The notes under the pieces were generated by a model. The model was not told the origin of the DNA, did not search any database, and saw nothing but the letters and a program-made list of their open reading frames with translations. From contig CAMGYJ010000008.1 in the NCBI GenBank assembly GCA_946122785.1, positions 19,741,475 to 19,805,474 of the forward strand: a stretch of 64,000 bases of DNA, read 5' to 3'. The first letter of the stretch is position 1; every line of letters starts with the position of its first letter. This document shows, in pieces, positions 1-11,917 of this stretch. Both the position numbers and the translations under genes were made by a program. Source of the DNA: Linum tenue (taxonomy: Eukaryota; Streptophyta; Magnoliopsida; Malpighiales; Linaceae).

Positions 1-2139
1 TCCATCCCAACAATTGTCATCTCTAAAATCTAAATTACACAACCAGCCATGTTGAGTGCAATGGTTGGTGGATCGTTAATGGCAGAATTGGCTAGGAGCA
101 TAGTTAGTAAAATACGGTACGGGGAAGTTACGTATAAAATACGTACGAGTATTTTACTTCTTTTTTATGCTAATCTTACGTTTAATAGTACGTTAATAAT
201 CATAAATATATCAAATTAATTATTTTAAAAATAAATATATAAATAATAGTAAAGTTTATAATTGAATTCATTAAATACGAATATTAAACGTATTATATGG
301 GTTTTATACGTGTTTAATACGGGAGCCATCAAATAAACGGATAAAAATGAAACGACTTGACAATAATATAGATACAAAAGTTTTAAACGAATAAAGTAGG
401 TATGGATACATATACGTATATTATACAGAGTAAAAGCAAAAGAACAAAAATAATTTTACCTTCATGATCTCTAATCTCTATAACACGTGTAATGTAAAGA
501 GAGAGAGGGAGTTATGCTCGTTCCAATGAGAAAGAGCACCATCAACCAAATGAATTAGCCATTTGGAAATACAGTTGTCTGCATTTCCATCCAACTCAGT
601 TTTGCTTTTCTCCCTCGAAAGGCACGTGGATGAGGCAAAATAAGAGGCTAGCTTGTGATACTAAAAATAACTAGGGGAGCGGCCATCCCTGTGTTCAGCT
701 GGTTGTGTGCAATATGCATAGCTTTCATATCCCACCTTGATGTTGGATAGACAGACAGAGATAAATAACTAATGGGATTGATTGTTGGCGCAAACTAATT
801 AACTTATCTTAGTTTCCTTTGTAACTCCCATAACTTTTTCGTAGTGTATTCTTTCCATTTCATGTCTCATTTCATAGAAAACCTACAAGCAACTTTATTT
901 CATTCATGTCCTAACATCATCCGTGAATGAAAGTGCAATGCGCAGGAGGATTCGCATCATAGCTAGCCTACCTTGCGGCTTACGAGTAATAGAGGGTGAA
1001 CAGAGGACATGATAATTGTATTTTTATAAATAAAATATTTCTAAAACTATCAACGTGATGTATGATGTCGGTTGAATGCTGATTCCATTATTAATTATCC
1101 CACAGGAAAGTACATAAATTGTTCCTCATGATAAACTGGGACGAAATAACGAGTAGTGCAACCAATGGATTATTGTGAGGAGAACTCGGTAGTGTCTATC
1201 ACAAACCAACTTATAGATATATTAACAAAGTTTCCTTAAATCAAGGAGGCGATTAATCCTGAAAGGTAGATCAACATAATGAAACGAGAGAGCCAAAGAA
1301 GATTGCTTACTAGACCTAATATTGACCTTACCAATACACGAAATACCACATAATAAGACAACCTCTATCCATTGAGATAATGTCAGCATTTGCATGCATA
1401 ACATAGATTTACTTTCTCATAACTTTTATGTATGAAATATCAGTTTGCAATATTGAAATCAAATTTTTTAGAGTTCTCTGAAATGATTAAGCACTTGATC
1501 ATTGTTGAGTTAGCACAACCATGGGACCAAACCTAATGGATACTTCATACTTGGTAAGAAACTGACCGGAAAGAGATTATGAAAAATATTAAATCGTATC
1601 ACACTAACACTATGGACTAATATGGGCAACAAAATTTAGTTTAGGCCATCTTTAGTAAACACCCTAAAGTTGAGCGCTAGTAAAGAAATTAAAGCCCAAA
1701 AAAACCCCATTAGAGGGCAGTTCTCTTATGTAGTTATGTGTCAAATAAAGAGATAACACAACATTTTTCCCCTTTACAAGTAAACATGTAACACCAGCCA
1801 TCAACAAAACAAAAACCGAACGAGTGACGGATGTACATTCCTGGCAACAGGCAAATGAGGAAAAACTATAAAAGCCTAAAGGAGACTTCACTTGTTTTCA
1901 GGTTGCAACAAACAGCCGACGACTATTCAAATCCTGGTGGGAAACATCAACCCTTCCAATACTGATCACCGGGAAGCCGTAGAGGCTACTGCTCTTCACC
2001 GGAGACCGACTATAGCAGAGTGCAGACAAGAGAGAAGCTTAATTCATTGCTATCCGTAGCAACCCTCGAGGGGGGAAAGAAAGACCCCAATCTCCTCTAC
2101 TCGTTCGTTGCGCAGCAGGAATAGAGAGCGCCTGTGTCA
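1..2139. other. AT-rich intergenic DNA and MED25 upstream region
   Basis: No gene is recognised here. Bases about 100-430 are unusually rich in the word AATACG/CGTATT in both orientations, the look of a decayed keyword-type hAT element, but I cannot find a matched pair of ends or a target duplication. The remainder is AT-rich unique-looking DNA. The last 150 bases before the MED25 start become GC- and purine-rich, as expected for a 5' untranslated region. No convincing TATA box was seen there. Confidence 0.5.
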
Positions 2140-5100
2140 ATGGCGGAGAAACAGCTGATCGTGGCGGTTGAAGGTACCGCCGCCATGGGACCTTATTGGG
2201 TGACGATTGTTTCTGATTACTTGGAGAAAATCATCAGGTACTTGGCCGTTTCTCTTGACCTTCGTGATTCTGGGGATTCAAGGGAAGCGAAATTAGGCGT
2301 TGTGCCGTTGATTAGGGTTTTTTTGTATCGTTCATTCTCGGTTCCGAACTCATAATTCAGTAGTTGGTTTGCTGCGTGCTCTCGACCTGTTTGAAGCCTT
2401 GGGGACCGATAAAGTTTCAATTTTTATTAGAGGATTTATCGATCTTTCTGGTTTGAGAAGAAAAAATGGGGGAAATTTTTCATCCTTGCTCAAAAGAGAT
2501 TCCTTTTGCTAGGGCTACGGATCACCTAAGTAAATGGAACTTGGCAATGCTTTAAACATATGCTGATGCTTGTAGTTTCGTTCCTTTCCAAGCCTTTTGC
2601 TTGTTTGTGTATGTTATAATGTAACCCAGTTCTATTGTGCAGGAACTTTTGTGGTAGCGACCTGACTGGTCAGGTAAGCGTATTTTTATGTAATATAGTC
2701 AATTGTGATCCTGGAATATTTGGACATTTCACCGAAACTGACCCCAACTTGAGAATAGCACTCACATCATTGAGGAGCTATAAATAGATTAACATAGCTA
2801 GCATACACACAGAACTTTCGTGGATCGCAACTGTTGCAGTCTCGTGACTTGATCTATTTTATGATTAATGTTTGCTGCACATTAATGCTACGAATTTGCT
2901 CTTATCTTGTGCAAGTTTCGATCTCTCAAAAGATGATGATTTAAGCGCGCCAGCATTTAAAGGCCTGAACTTGAACTAAAGTATAAGTTACTGAGACAGA
3001 ATAGTGGTTCTATATTCAGCAATTAGACCTGTAGGTGGCATTCTGTTCATCTGGTCGACTAGGTCACTTAGGGTACAATTCATTACGCTTATCGAATGAT
3101 ATTGCACCTATTAATCTTGTCATTAGTCTGGATGACCACAAGTGGCCCTTGAAGAAGTTATACCTGTAATTAGCGGCTAGCATGTTTTAGATATGTTGCC
3201 TAGCCATTTTCCAACTCACAAAATTCTATTTAGATATTGCTGTATGCAATTGCTCATCGATGAATTAGGCTATCTGTTTACTGACGTTGATTGGTGTGTA
3301 TCTCTTGAAGTTTCTCTTAGATGAATTTTGTGTGTGAATATGGTTGATAGTTCCTTCCCGTCCATCTGATAAGTTTGAGACTTCGTACCCGAAGTCTAAA
3401 GAGAGAAATTACTGATCTCTATTTTGCTTAATTAACTGAAAGGTACTTTACAGGTAACCCAAGGGTCTAAAAGCGTCTTTGTAATTCTAGCTATAACGTT
3501 TAGCCTTTTCTTGTTTTCTTATCCATTTATGTGGATCCATACATGAGCATATCAAGATGAACATCTCCTTGAAAGATAATGATGTTTTTTTTTCTTTCCA
3601 AAGCAGAAGACCTCTACTTCTATTGCTGAGCTTTCACTGGTAACATTTAACACCCATGGATCTTATTCTGGTATGTGCTGTACAGTCTGCTTGTTCCTTG
3701 TTCATGGTATTAATATCCACAATGCTTACTGTGGAATGATGAAACTCTTGAGTTTGACTACACAGCATCTTCATATTTTCTTATCTATGCAGGTTTTTTG
3801 GTGCAACGGAGTGGGTGGACAAGAAATGTTGACATCTTCCTTCAATGGTTATCAGCCATACCATTTACGGGTGGTGGTTTCGGTGATGCTGCTATTGCAG
3901 AAGGGCTTTCTGAAGCTCTAATGGTACACTTCATTTCGTAATTCTGTCAAAATTCTTGCATTTTGCCTCTAGATAATTCTTTATTGTATGCATTTCTCTT
4001 GTAATTAAATGCCTATTTACCTTTACTGTGTATATGCTATCTATGTTGGTAAGATGTTTCAAGTTCCTCCGAATGGGAGCCAGAGTCAACAGAATTTGGA
4101 TTTCCAGAGACACTGTGTTCTTGTTGCTGCAAGTAACCCTCACCCTTTGCCCACACCAGTATACAGACCTCAAATACAAAATTTGGAGCAGAGTGAAAAC
4201 ATCAATGTGCAGGCAGAGAGTCAGCTATCCGATGCAGAAGCAGTTGCCAAATTATTTTCTCAGGTATGACGTTAGAACATTTCTTTCTTATTGACTATGT
4301 TGCAATCTTCATCTCCTGAGATAATTTTCTCACCTGGTGACTGACACCCGCTTTCTATTGCAGTGTTCTGTTTCTCTGTCTGTAATTTGTCCAAAGCAGC
4401 TTCCAAAACTCAGAGCAATCTTCAATGCTGTAAGGATGAAAATAATCTGTACCTAGGATCTTCGATTGCATTCACAGCAGAGTTCTTATTAGATATTGTT
4501 TTCCGTTTTAGACTGGCTTTTCCCTACACTTTCAAGCTTTGGTTGGCACTGTTAATGACTACAAAACAATGTTTGTTTTCCGGTAAACGCTATAAAAGAA
4601 TTTTGTCAACTATGGTTGTATCATTGTGTTTTAATATAAGGATCAGAGATGACTAGATCATGAATTAGTCATTTGAAGGGTAAGAGGAAAGGACTGAAGG
4701 ATCATCCTTTTGTTGCATCGTGTACTACTTCCATATATGTTAAAGATGTACATGATATTGCTTACTGTTTGTCCAGTGATTGTTAGTTGGGCGTCCAACT
4801 GATTACTAATCCTTACTTATGTAGGGAAAGCACAGCACACGTGCTACCGACTCAACTTTTGACACTGCCAAGAACCCTCATTTTCTTCTCCTAATCTCTG
4901 AAAGTTTCATGGAAGCTCATGCTTCTGTAAACGGGCAAGGAGTGACGAATATACCTTCTAACCAGAGTCCTGTCAAAATGGATGTTTCTTCAGTTAGCGC
5001 AGTTGCGGGACCTTCTCCAGCTCAAGTTCCATCAGGTTAGTTGCTTTCGCTAATGATGTGAAATTTATTGACGACCCTTTCTCTCTCTGATTCCTTATCA

Positions 5101-8100
5101 TCCCCAATCTTTTATTATAGTGGTTAGAATGTACGAAATATTTTTATTTTATTTAGTTTTCTGTAACTTCAGCTTAACAGCTTGCTCAAGTTGTTCATTT
5201 TCTCTTTTGGAGACTTGAATCAGTTGTTACTGCAGTTTGTTTCTTATGTCCTACCTTTACAAACTCATGACATACATCCCCATGATCATACTGGCATCTC
5301 TGCAATCTTAAAGTAAACCTGATAGGAGGTTGTTAGTAAAGCCACCAGGTGGGCCTACAGTAAGACTAAACTATAAAAACAGTTAGCAAGAAGCAGGGGT
5401 TATTATATTTTCATCACATACAAGGTCTTCTTGTTGCTTCTATGTATTTTTTGCTTGCAATACTGCTAGCTTGTGCATTGATAATCCACGTAGGAACATT
5501 GACTTTGTTTTTTGTTTCAGCGAATGGCTCTATGATTAACCGGCCTTCAATTTCTACTGGGAGTGTACCCATGGCAACTGTAAAAGTTGTGAGTGCTTAT
5601 TGTCTGGTTCTTTATTTAACTTTTGACGGTATTGTCAGTGTTCTCCTGATAATAGATTCTTATGCTTTTCTGCCTAGGAACCAAGTACTGTGACATCATT
5701 ACAAACTGGACCTGGCTTTCCACATCTTCCATCAGTTGCACGTCCAACTTCTCAAGGTCCAAGTTTGCAAACTTCCTCACCAATGTCAACTACTCAAGAG
5801 ATGATCTCGAACACTGAGACTATTCAGGACTTAAAACCTGCTGTTAGTGGGATGGCACAATCTGTTCGTCCTGTGGCCACTGCAGCAGCAAATGTCAGCA
5901 TACTGAATAATCTTTCTCAAGCTCGACAAGTGATGAACTCTGCAGCCTTAACTGGTGGAACATCTATGGGTCTTCCATCAATGAATCAAACGCCTGTTGC
6001 CATGCATATGTCAAATATGATATCAAGTGGAATGGCATCTTCTGTACCTGTTCAAACTGTTTTCTCATCTGCGCAAAATCCGATGACATCAATAGCAGGA
6101 TCGGGGACTCTTACAGCAACTTCACAAGTTCCCCAGAGCTCTGGTATTGGAACATTCACTTCTGGAGTTACTAATGTGACAGGGAACTCAAACCTGGGGG
6201 TCTCACAACCAATGAACAATCATCAAGGAGGTGGCAGTGTAGGTCAATCAGTACCAGGAATGAGCCAAGGAAATCTTTCAGGGAGCCAACTGGTACAAAA
6301 TGGAAGTAGTATGAACCCAAACATGATGAATGGTCTTGGTCCATCTGGAGTCTCTTCTGTGAATGGCCCAATGATTCCTACTCCAGGAATGTCTCAACAA
6401 TTGCAAGCAGGAATGCCGTCCCTTGGTGTGGCCAACAATGCAGCGGCTAATATGCCGTTGTCGCAACAGACAGCAAATACAATGCAGCAACCACAGAACA
6501 AATATGTTAGAGTATGGGAGGTGAGCATGGATGATATTTAATGACTGATGGATGAGGTGAATCTTAAATGTGGAGTAAATATTTTTCCAATTATTTGTAT
6601 CATCTTGTTTTTGCAGTTCTTCATGTGTCTTTGTGGATCATATTGCAGTTGTTTATGTGTATTTAGGAGAAGCTGTCACTAATGACTTTTTACGTTTTTG
6701 TTAAGTCATCTGATGCTGTCGTTTCATATTATCTTCTGGTACATGCTAAGTAATTTCAATGTAGAATTGGTTCTGTCTTCTATCTGCTACAAATTTTATG
6801 AGGAAAGAAAGGTCTAATATGTCCCCTGGATGGTCCTAAGCTAGATGTCTATACGTTTGATCAGTCTCTTGTCAGTCAAGAAAATCACTGCCATTATAAT
6901 GTGTGCTTGCCAACTATGTTTTTTGTTTGATGAAATTAACAGGGAACCCGAGTAAGACTAGAAACTTGATCAACCAGGTTGACGCTGCAACTGATTAGTC
7001 TTGTTTTTGTCTGGCTCTGTTAAGAGTACATAATTGTACTTAGTCATATATTTTTTGCCAGCCGACTACTTGGTTTCCTTCAACAAGTTGTTGCGACTTA
7101 TGAAAATTCCTGGACATCTGACTAGCAGTTTGCCTTTGGTGTGCATATTATCTATGCACAAAATGCTGAATCCTTGTCAATGCTGTACAGGGGAGTCTAT
7201 CTGGGCAGCGGCAGGGGCAGCCTGTCTTCATCACGAAATTGGAGGTATTTTTTAACATTTTCACAAACTTATGTTTCTTCTAGTTTAGTTCCTTTTACGA
7301 GTAAGCTGCCATTTTAACATTTTGTAATGTGCTTTTTGGCCTGCTGCAGGGCTATAGGAGTTCTTCGTCTCCTGAGACGTAAGTTCAGAAACTTCCTTCC
7401 ATATTTCTACAAAAAAAAAAAAACCCCATCCTGATAGTTATTCATTTTTTGAGTCTGATGTCAACGGAAACATCGATATGTAACATGTCTTTAATTGAGG
7501 GACTTGATAGTAGGTTTCTGCCAGGTAACCTTGATTGGGCGAGCATTCCTGCCATCCTCAAGCCTAATGTGTCATTTGAATGCCACAGTCGGATATTTTA
7601 GCAGCTCTACATGACATGACTGTAGTCAATATTTTTTGACTTCGAAATTATGTGCTTAAGCTGATGCCTTGGAGCTCTTTCCTCATTGTCACCCCTTTAG
7701 AAAACAGTGCGGTTGAGGATCCATACTGGGAATTTGTAGGGTAAAGTTTGAATTGACATATCTACTCCGATATTATTTATCATGGAATCATATTCTTTCT
7801 GATTGTCAGATACCAAATCAAGTTCCATAGGTTCTTTGTAGCATATATCAACATGAAAGAGGGAGAACGGAAGTTGTTGATTCTCTTTTGTTCCCAATTT
7901 TCAGGCTTGCAGCAAACTGGCCATCAACAATGCAAATTGTTCGGCTGATATCTCAGGACCATATGAATAACAAGTACATCCCTTTTCAAACTAATGCTCA
8001 TTTCTGCTTCTGTCTTACATATTTAACTGGCCCTTCTGTTTCTTCCTCCTGGGTAAACAAGTATATATCTATGTTTCTAATCATACCAATGGTGGTTACT

Positions 8101-9345
8101 TCCAGACAATACGTTGGGAAGGCTGATTTTCTAGTTTTTCGGGCAATGAATCAGCATGGATTTCTCGGACAACTGCAAGAGAAGAAGCTTGTGAGTTGCT
8201 ATTTTGTATGTTATCCATAAGATAATATTGGCTTAGCTGGTGTGTGCCTGGAACTGTTGTGACTTGTGAGTAGCTAAAACTTCAATGTGGGTCTGAACAG
8301 TCAATCAATGGACAATTTCAATACATCTTATTGAACTAATTAAGAGTAGCAGATATGTTAGGATAACACCTGTTGGATCAATCACTCATCCATTTGGTGG
8401 GGGTTTAAATTAACCATCAGTCTTCTCTGCAATCAGAAATTTTCGAGTTCTGCTGAGTCTGTTCTAGATTTGGTCAGGTTTTCCTGTATGGATGCTAATC
8501 TGAATCTTAATCTATGGACTACCTATCTTACGTTGCTGGTTTTGCCTTTCTGCCATATTCCTTCCAGTGTGCAGTTATACAATTGCCATCTCAGACACTG
8601 TTACTCTCTGTCTCTGATAAAGCCTGCCGCTTGATTGGGATGCTTTTTCCTGGGGTAAGAATATCTTCCATTCATCTGGTACCGTAATTTCTGATGCATT
8701 TTGCACTTTAGACTTTTAGTGTCCTTTATAGCACTTGTCGCAGCTGTTCATTCTGAATTACATTTGAGCATTTCATTTTTTCCAACTCTCACAAATATGA
8801 ATATATTTTGCAACCAGGACATGGTTGTGTTTAAACCCCAGATACCGAATCAGCCGCAACAACAGCAACAGCACCCACAGCAGCAGCAAATGCAATCACA
8901 GCAACAACATGTACAGCTACAACAACAGCAGCAGATGCAACAACAACATCAGCTTCAACAGCTTCAACATCAACAGCAGCAGCTCTCCCAGCTGCAACCC
9001 CAGCAGCAGCAGCAGCAGCTGGCTCAGCTCCAACAACACCAGCAGCAGCAGCTCTCCCAGCTCCGACAAGATCAGCAGCAGCAGATCCCGCAAATGCAAC
9101 AGCAGCAGCAAATGCAGCAACAACAACAGCAGCAGCAACAGCAGCAGCACCAACAACAACAGCTTTCGCAATTGCAGCAGCATCAACAGCAGCAGCAGCA
9201 GCAACAGCAACAGCAACAGATGGTTGGGAGTGGTATGGGTCAAGGCTATGGTCAAGGTCCAGGTGGAAGGTCCCAGTTAGTCTCTCAAGCGCAATTGACT
9301 TCTCAAGGCCCCCCCAACATCCCTGGAACTGGCTTCATGAGTTAG
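2140..9345 (+). CDS. MED25: Mediator complex subunit 25 (MED25/PFT1)
   Basis: This is a subunit of the nuclear Mediator co-activator that links sequence-specific transcription factors to RNA polymerase II; plant MED25 acts in jasmonate, light and flowering responses. Exons read: 2140-2237, 2643-2673, 3607-3670, 3793-3923, 4054-4263, 4364-4429, 4825-5035, 5521-5588, 5678-6520, 7191-7244, 7350-7378, 7905-7973, 8106-8190, 8568-8654, 8818-9345. Every junction is GT..AG, and the sum is 2574 bases (857 residues plus stop), close to the roughly 836 of Arabidopsis. A von Willebrand A domain occupies residues 1 to about 225 (EKQLIVAVEGTAAMGPYW near the start). A Ser/Gly/Met/Asn-rich linker follows, then the conserved activator-interacting region (QIVRLISQDHMNNKQYVG) around 570-680, and a Gln-rich tail. 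The start is the ATG at 2140; GTG at 2134 is in frame but not a plausible plant start. Confidence 0.95.
8850..9222 (+). repeat. CAG/CAA polyglutamine tract in MED25 last exon
   Basis: Imperfect CAG/CAA triplets encode a Gln-rich tail broken by Leu, His, Met and Ser, including a 12-residue pure Gln run near 9185-9220. CAG and CAA codons are mixed, which usually limits slippage. The same compositional tail is present in MED25 of other plants. Long leucine-rich reading frames on the opposite strand here are shadows of the triplet repeat. Confidence 0.9.
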
Positions 9346-11917
9346 TTTAGGTAATGGCATCATAAACCAGGTTTCATTTAATGAGTCTGGATTTCATCTA
9401 ATTATGCTTGCGAGGATGTAGTGAGCAAACATGTTATATGACATGCTCCTGATCTTTCTTGAAATGAAAAATCTGCCCTAAGGAGTTTGTGGAAGGAACA
9501 TATAGTAGTAATTAAGCTTGCCAGCTACTGGTTAATCTCCCAGAATGCAAATTGCACTCCTGGTGGTCACTATGATTCGAAAAGTGGCACCATCCTGATT
9601 CTCTTATCATTTGGCTTATTTATCTTGATGTTGGGGAATTTAAGTGAGTCACTTTCGCAACGGGTGCTTTTGGATTGTGTGGCGGCTTTAAGAATTACCT
9701 TTGCCATAAATATGAACAGTGATTACTTGCCTGAAGAAGAATATTGCATCAGCAGGAAACGAAGGTCTAATCACTATGATAACTTGTCTAAACCTACTTT
9801 ATTCGGGTTTACCCATTATCTTTGTAGGGTTAATTATTATAAATGGTACCATAACTATTCAGTTTGTACAAAACCATCTCAAAATTTCAATTTAGCACGT
9901 TTTGGTGAAACAAATTTGGGTACATAACAAAAAGGTTAATCTATCTATTCCCGTTAAAAAATCCGTGACTTCTGTCCAGTTAACATAATGCGTCATTAAA
10001 AATATTAACAAAGAATTCATTCAATCGTCCGAAATAACCCGCACGACCCTAACTAGTTCACTCGTTGTGCAGTGAACCAAAAATAAATAATAATTAGTTT
10101 GATTTTTTATTCAAATTACCAAGTATATGATTGGAACGCGAGAATGTTAAAGTTAAAACAATTGGGATTCTAAGTACAAATGATCTCGAAAAATAATTTG
10201 TGTACGAATGATTTTAGAATATGGGTTGTTAAATAGAGAGATAGTAAGAGATTTATAAGAATCCTATCTATATAAGAAGTTTGTTGTAGTGAGAGATTTG
10301 AAAGCTCCAAAAACTTAAAATTTATTACATCCTATCCAGTTTTTCTTGATCAATGAGAGAATTTAGTACAATTTCTCACTAGAGAGATTGTTATGCACAA
10401 ACTTTGAGTATATAGTCCCTTATTCAAACAACTCACCTTAACAACAATTCACCTTAACCAACTAACTAAACAAGTACTAACGTTTACTTTATTTTACTCT
10501 CCTCCTGACATTTTTTAGAAAATAAAATGTTTAAAAGTGTCTTGCTTTTTATTGACTTATTTATCATTTTTAAATCCATAATGCAACAAATCTATCATAA
10601 ATTCAAAGTGTTTTAAAACTCAAAACTCTCATTTTCAAATTCAACAAGCAAACGAGTCTTAAACTGATTTGATATTTGTAGTTTACACCACAAATTGATC
10701 AAAGCACAATCAGTATGTAACAGGGCTCCACACCACGATTAGAAAATTCCTAATATAATTAATCCACCACATAGTTGATTTCATAGTGAACATGCTCTAT
10801 GTTGGTTTGTCGGCCGAAGAAAACGAATCTCTAAATTACCACCACAAGAGTTAAACGTATATGTGTAGTAGTTGTCACGATCTCAATATGGTGATTAGCT
10901 ATACACATTCCAATTTGTGAAATGACTCTTCACCTTTACCCATCACTTTCGAACATATTCTTTGATGAGTACTTTCGAATGTTTCTCCTATTAGATTGCA
11001 AGTAAAATAACTAGAAGAGAAACAACTTCGTACCATTTTTGTGCTAGGTTTGGTTTTAGAGATTGGCCCATTTTTTTTTGTTTATCTTATGCTGTTTCTT
11101 TGTTTTCCATCATTTCAAGAGTCTTGAACCCATCCCCATTTCAATCTCCTTTGTTTCTCGACCACATTGAGGTTGCTCAAGTAAATAGTTAAGATCACTT
11201 CCACAGTTTCACTTACAAGGTGTCCCCCTCCTCCCACTTCTAATAGTTACACACCACCCCACTCACTCAACTCTCCAATGGAAACTTGTCTAGATATAGT
11301 AAAAGTGTAAAACTTCCAGAAATTAGCATCATTGTCCAACCAAATGAAAATTAATTCGACCATAGTATTTAAGTGGGTTGGTGTAAAGATGTCCGCAGTG
11401 GTTAAGCGAGGTTGAAACTTGCAGGAGCGGTAGACCCCATTTATTTTGAAATATAGATAAAATTACATGCAAAATTTGCACAAATTTAGCAACTAGAATA
11501 GTCGGTAAAGCTTTAGCCTTCCTCTCCCAATTACAATAATTCTATTCAGCTCCTCCTCACTCGAATTTCTTGGTTTGCCACGAGATGCTGTTTCGTTTTT
11601 TTAAAGGAAAATTGTTGGATACTGAGTCTCACAATCAGATGATATAACCCAACGACATAAGGTCATTCTTGCGATTACCCATAGGAATCCGTTTGAGAAA
11701 AAAGTAAATGAAATAGGTAAAGATAGCATTATTTTCTTAATTACCTTTCCCTCCCTAGCTCTCCACTCCACTCCACATTATAAACACAAGAGTTTGTGTT
11801 GTGAAAGTGATCACTCAACTACCTACTCACTCCTAAAACTCCCAAGGGGCACAGAGAGAGCTAGCTAGAAAGGGCTACCTCTGGCTACTCCCCTGCTGCT
11901 CTCATCAACCTACAAAC
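9346..11917. other. Intergenic DNA between MED25 and the LHT gene
   Basis: This is AT-rich DNA with no recognised gene. The first few hundred bases should include the MED25 3' untranslated region. An open frame at 9487-9927 has AT-driven composition, no intron signals and no family resemblance, so I do not call it. The last 150 bases are the core promoter and leader of the amino-acid transporter. Confidence 0.5.
11779..11785 (+). promoter_or_regulatory. Candidate TATA box of the LHT-like gene
   Basis: A TATAAAC element lies about 139 bases upstream of the proposed start codon, in a CT-rich stretch typical of plant core promoters. Transcription would be expected to begin about 30 bases downstream. 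No other TATA-like sequence sits closer to the ATG. Confidence 0.45.

Noticed and set aside
8917..9255. Leucine-rich open frame on the minus strand
   Set aside because: It is the complement of the MED25 CAG/CAA repeat and has no independent gene features.
9487..9927. 146-codon plus-strand open frame downstream of MED25
   Set aside because: There is no family resemblance, promoter or splice context, and the composition follows the AT-rich background.
11395..11450. tRNA-like phrase CAGTGGTTAAGCGAGGTTGAA
   Set aside because: It cannot be folded by eye into a cloverleaf with a proper T-loop and acceptor stem, and no SINE body or tail follows.
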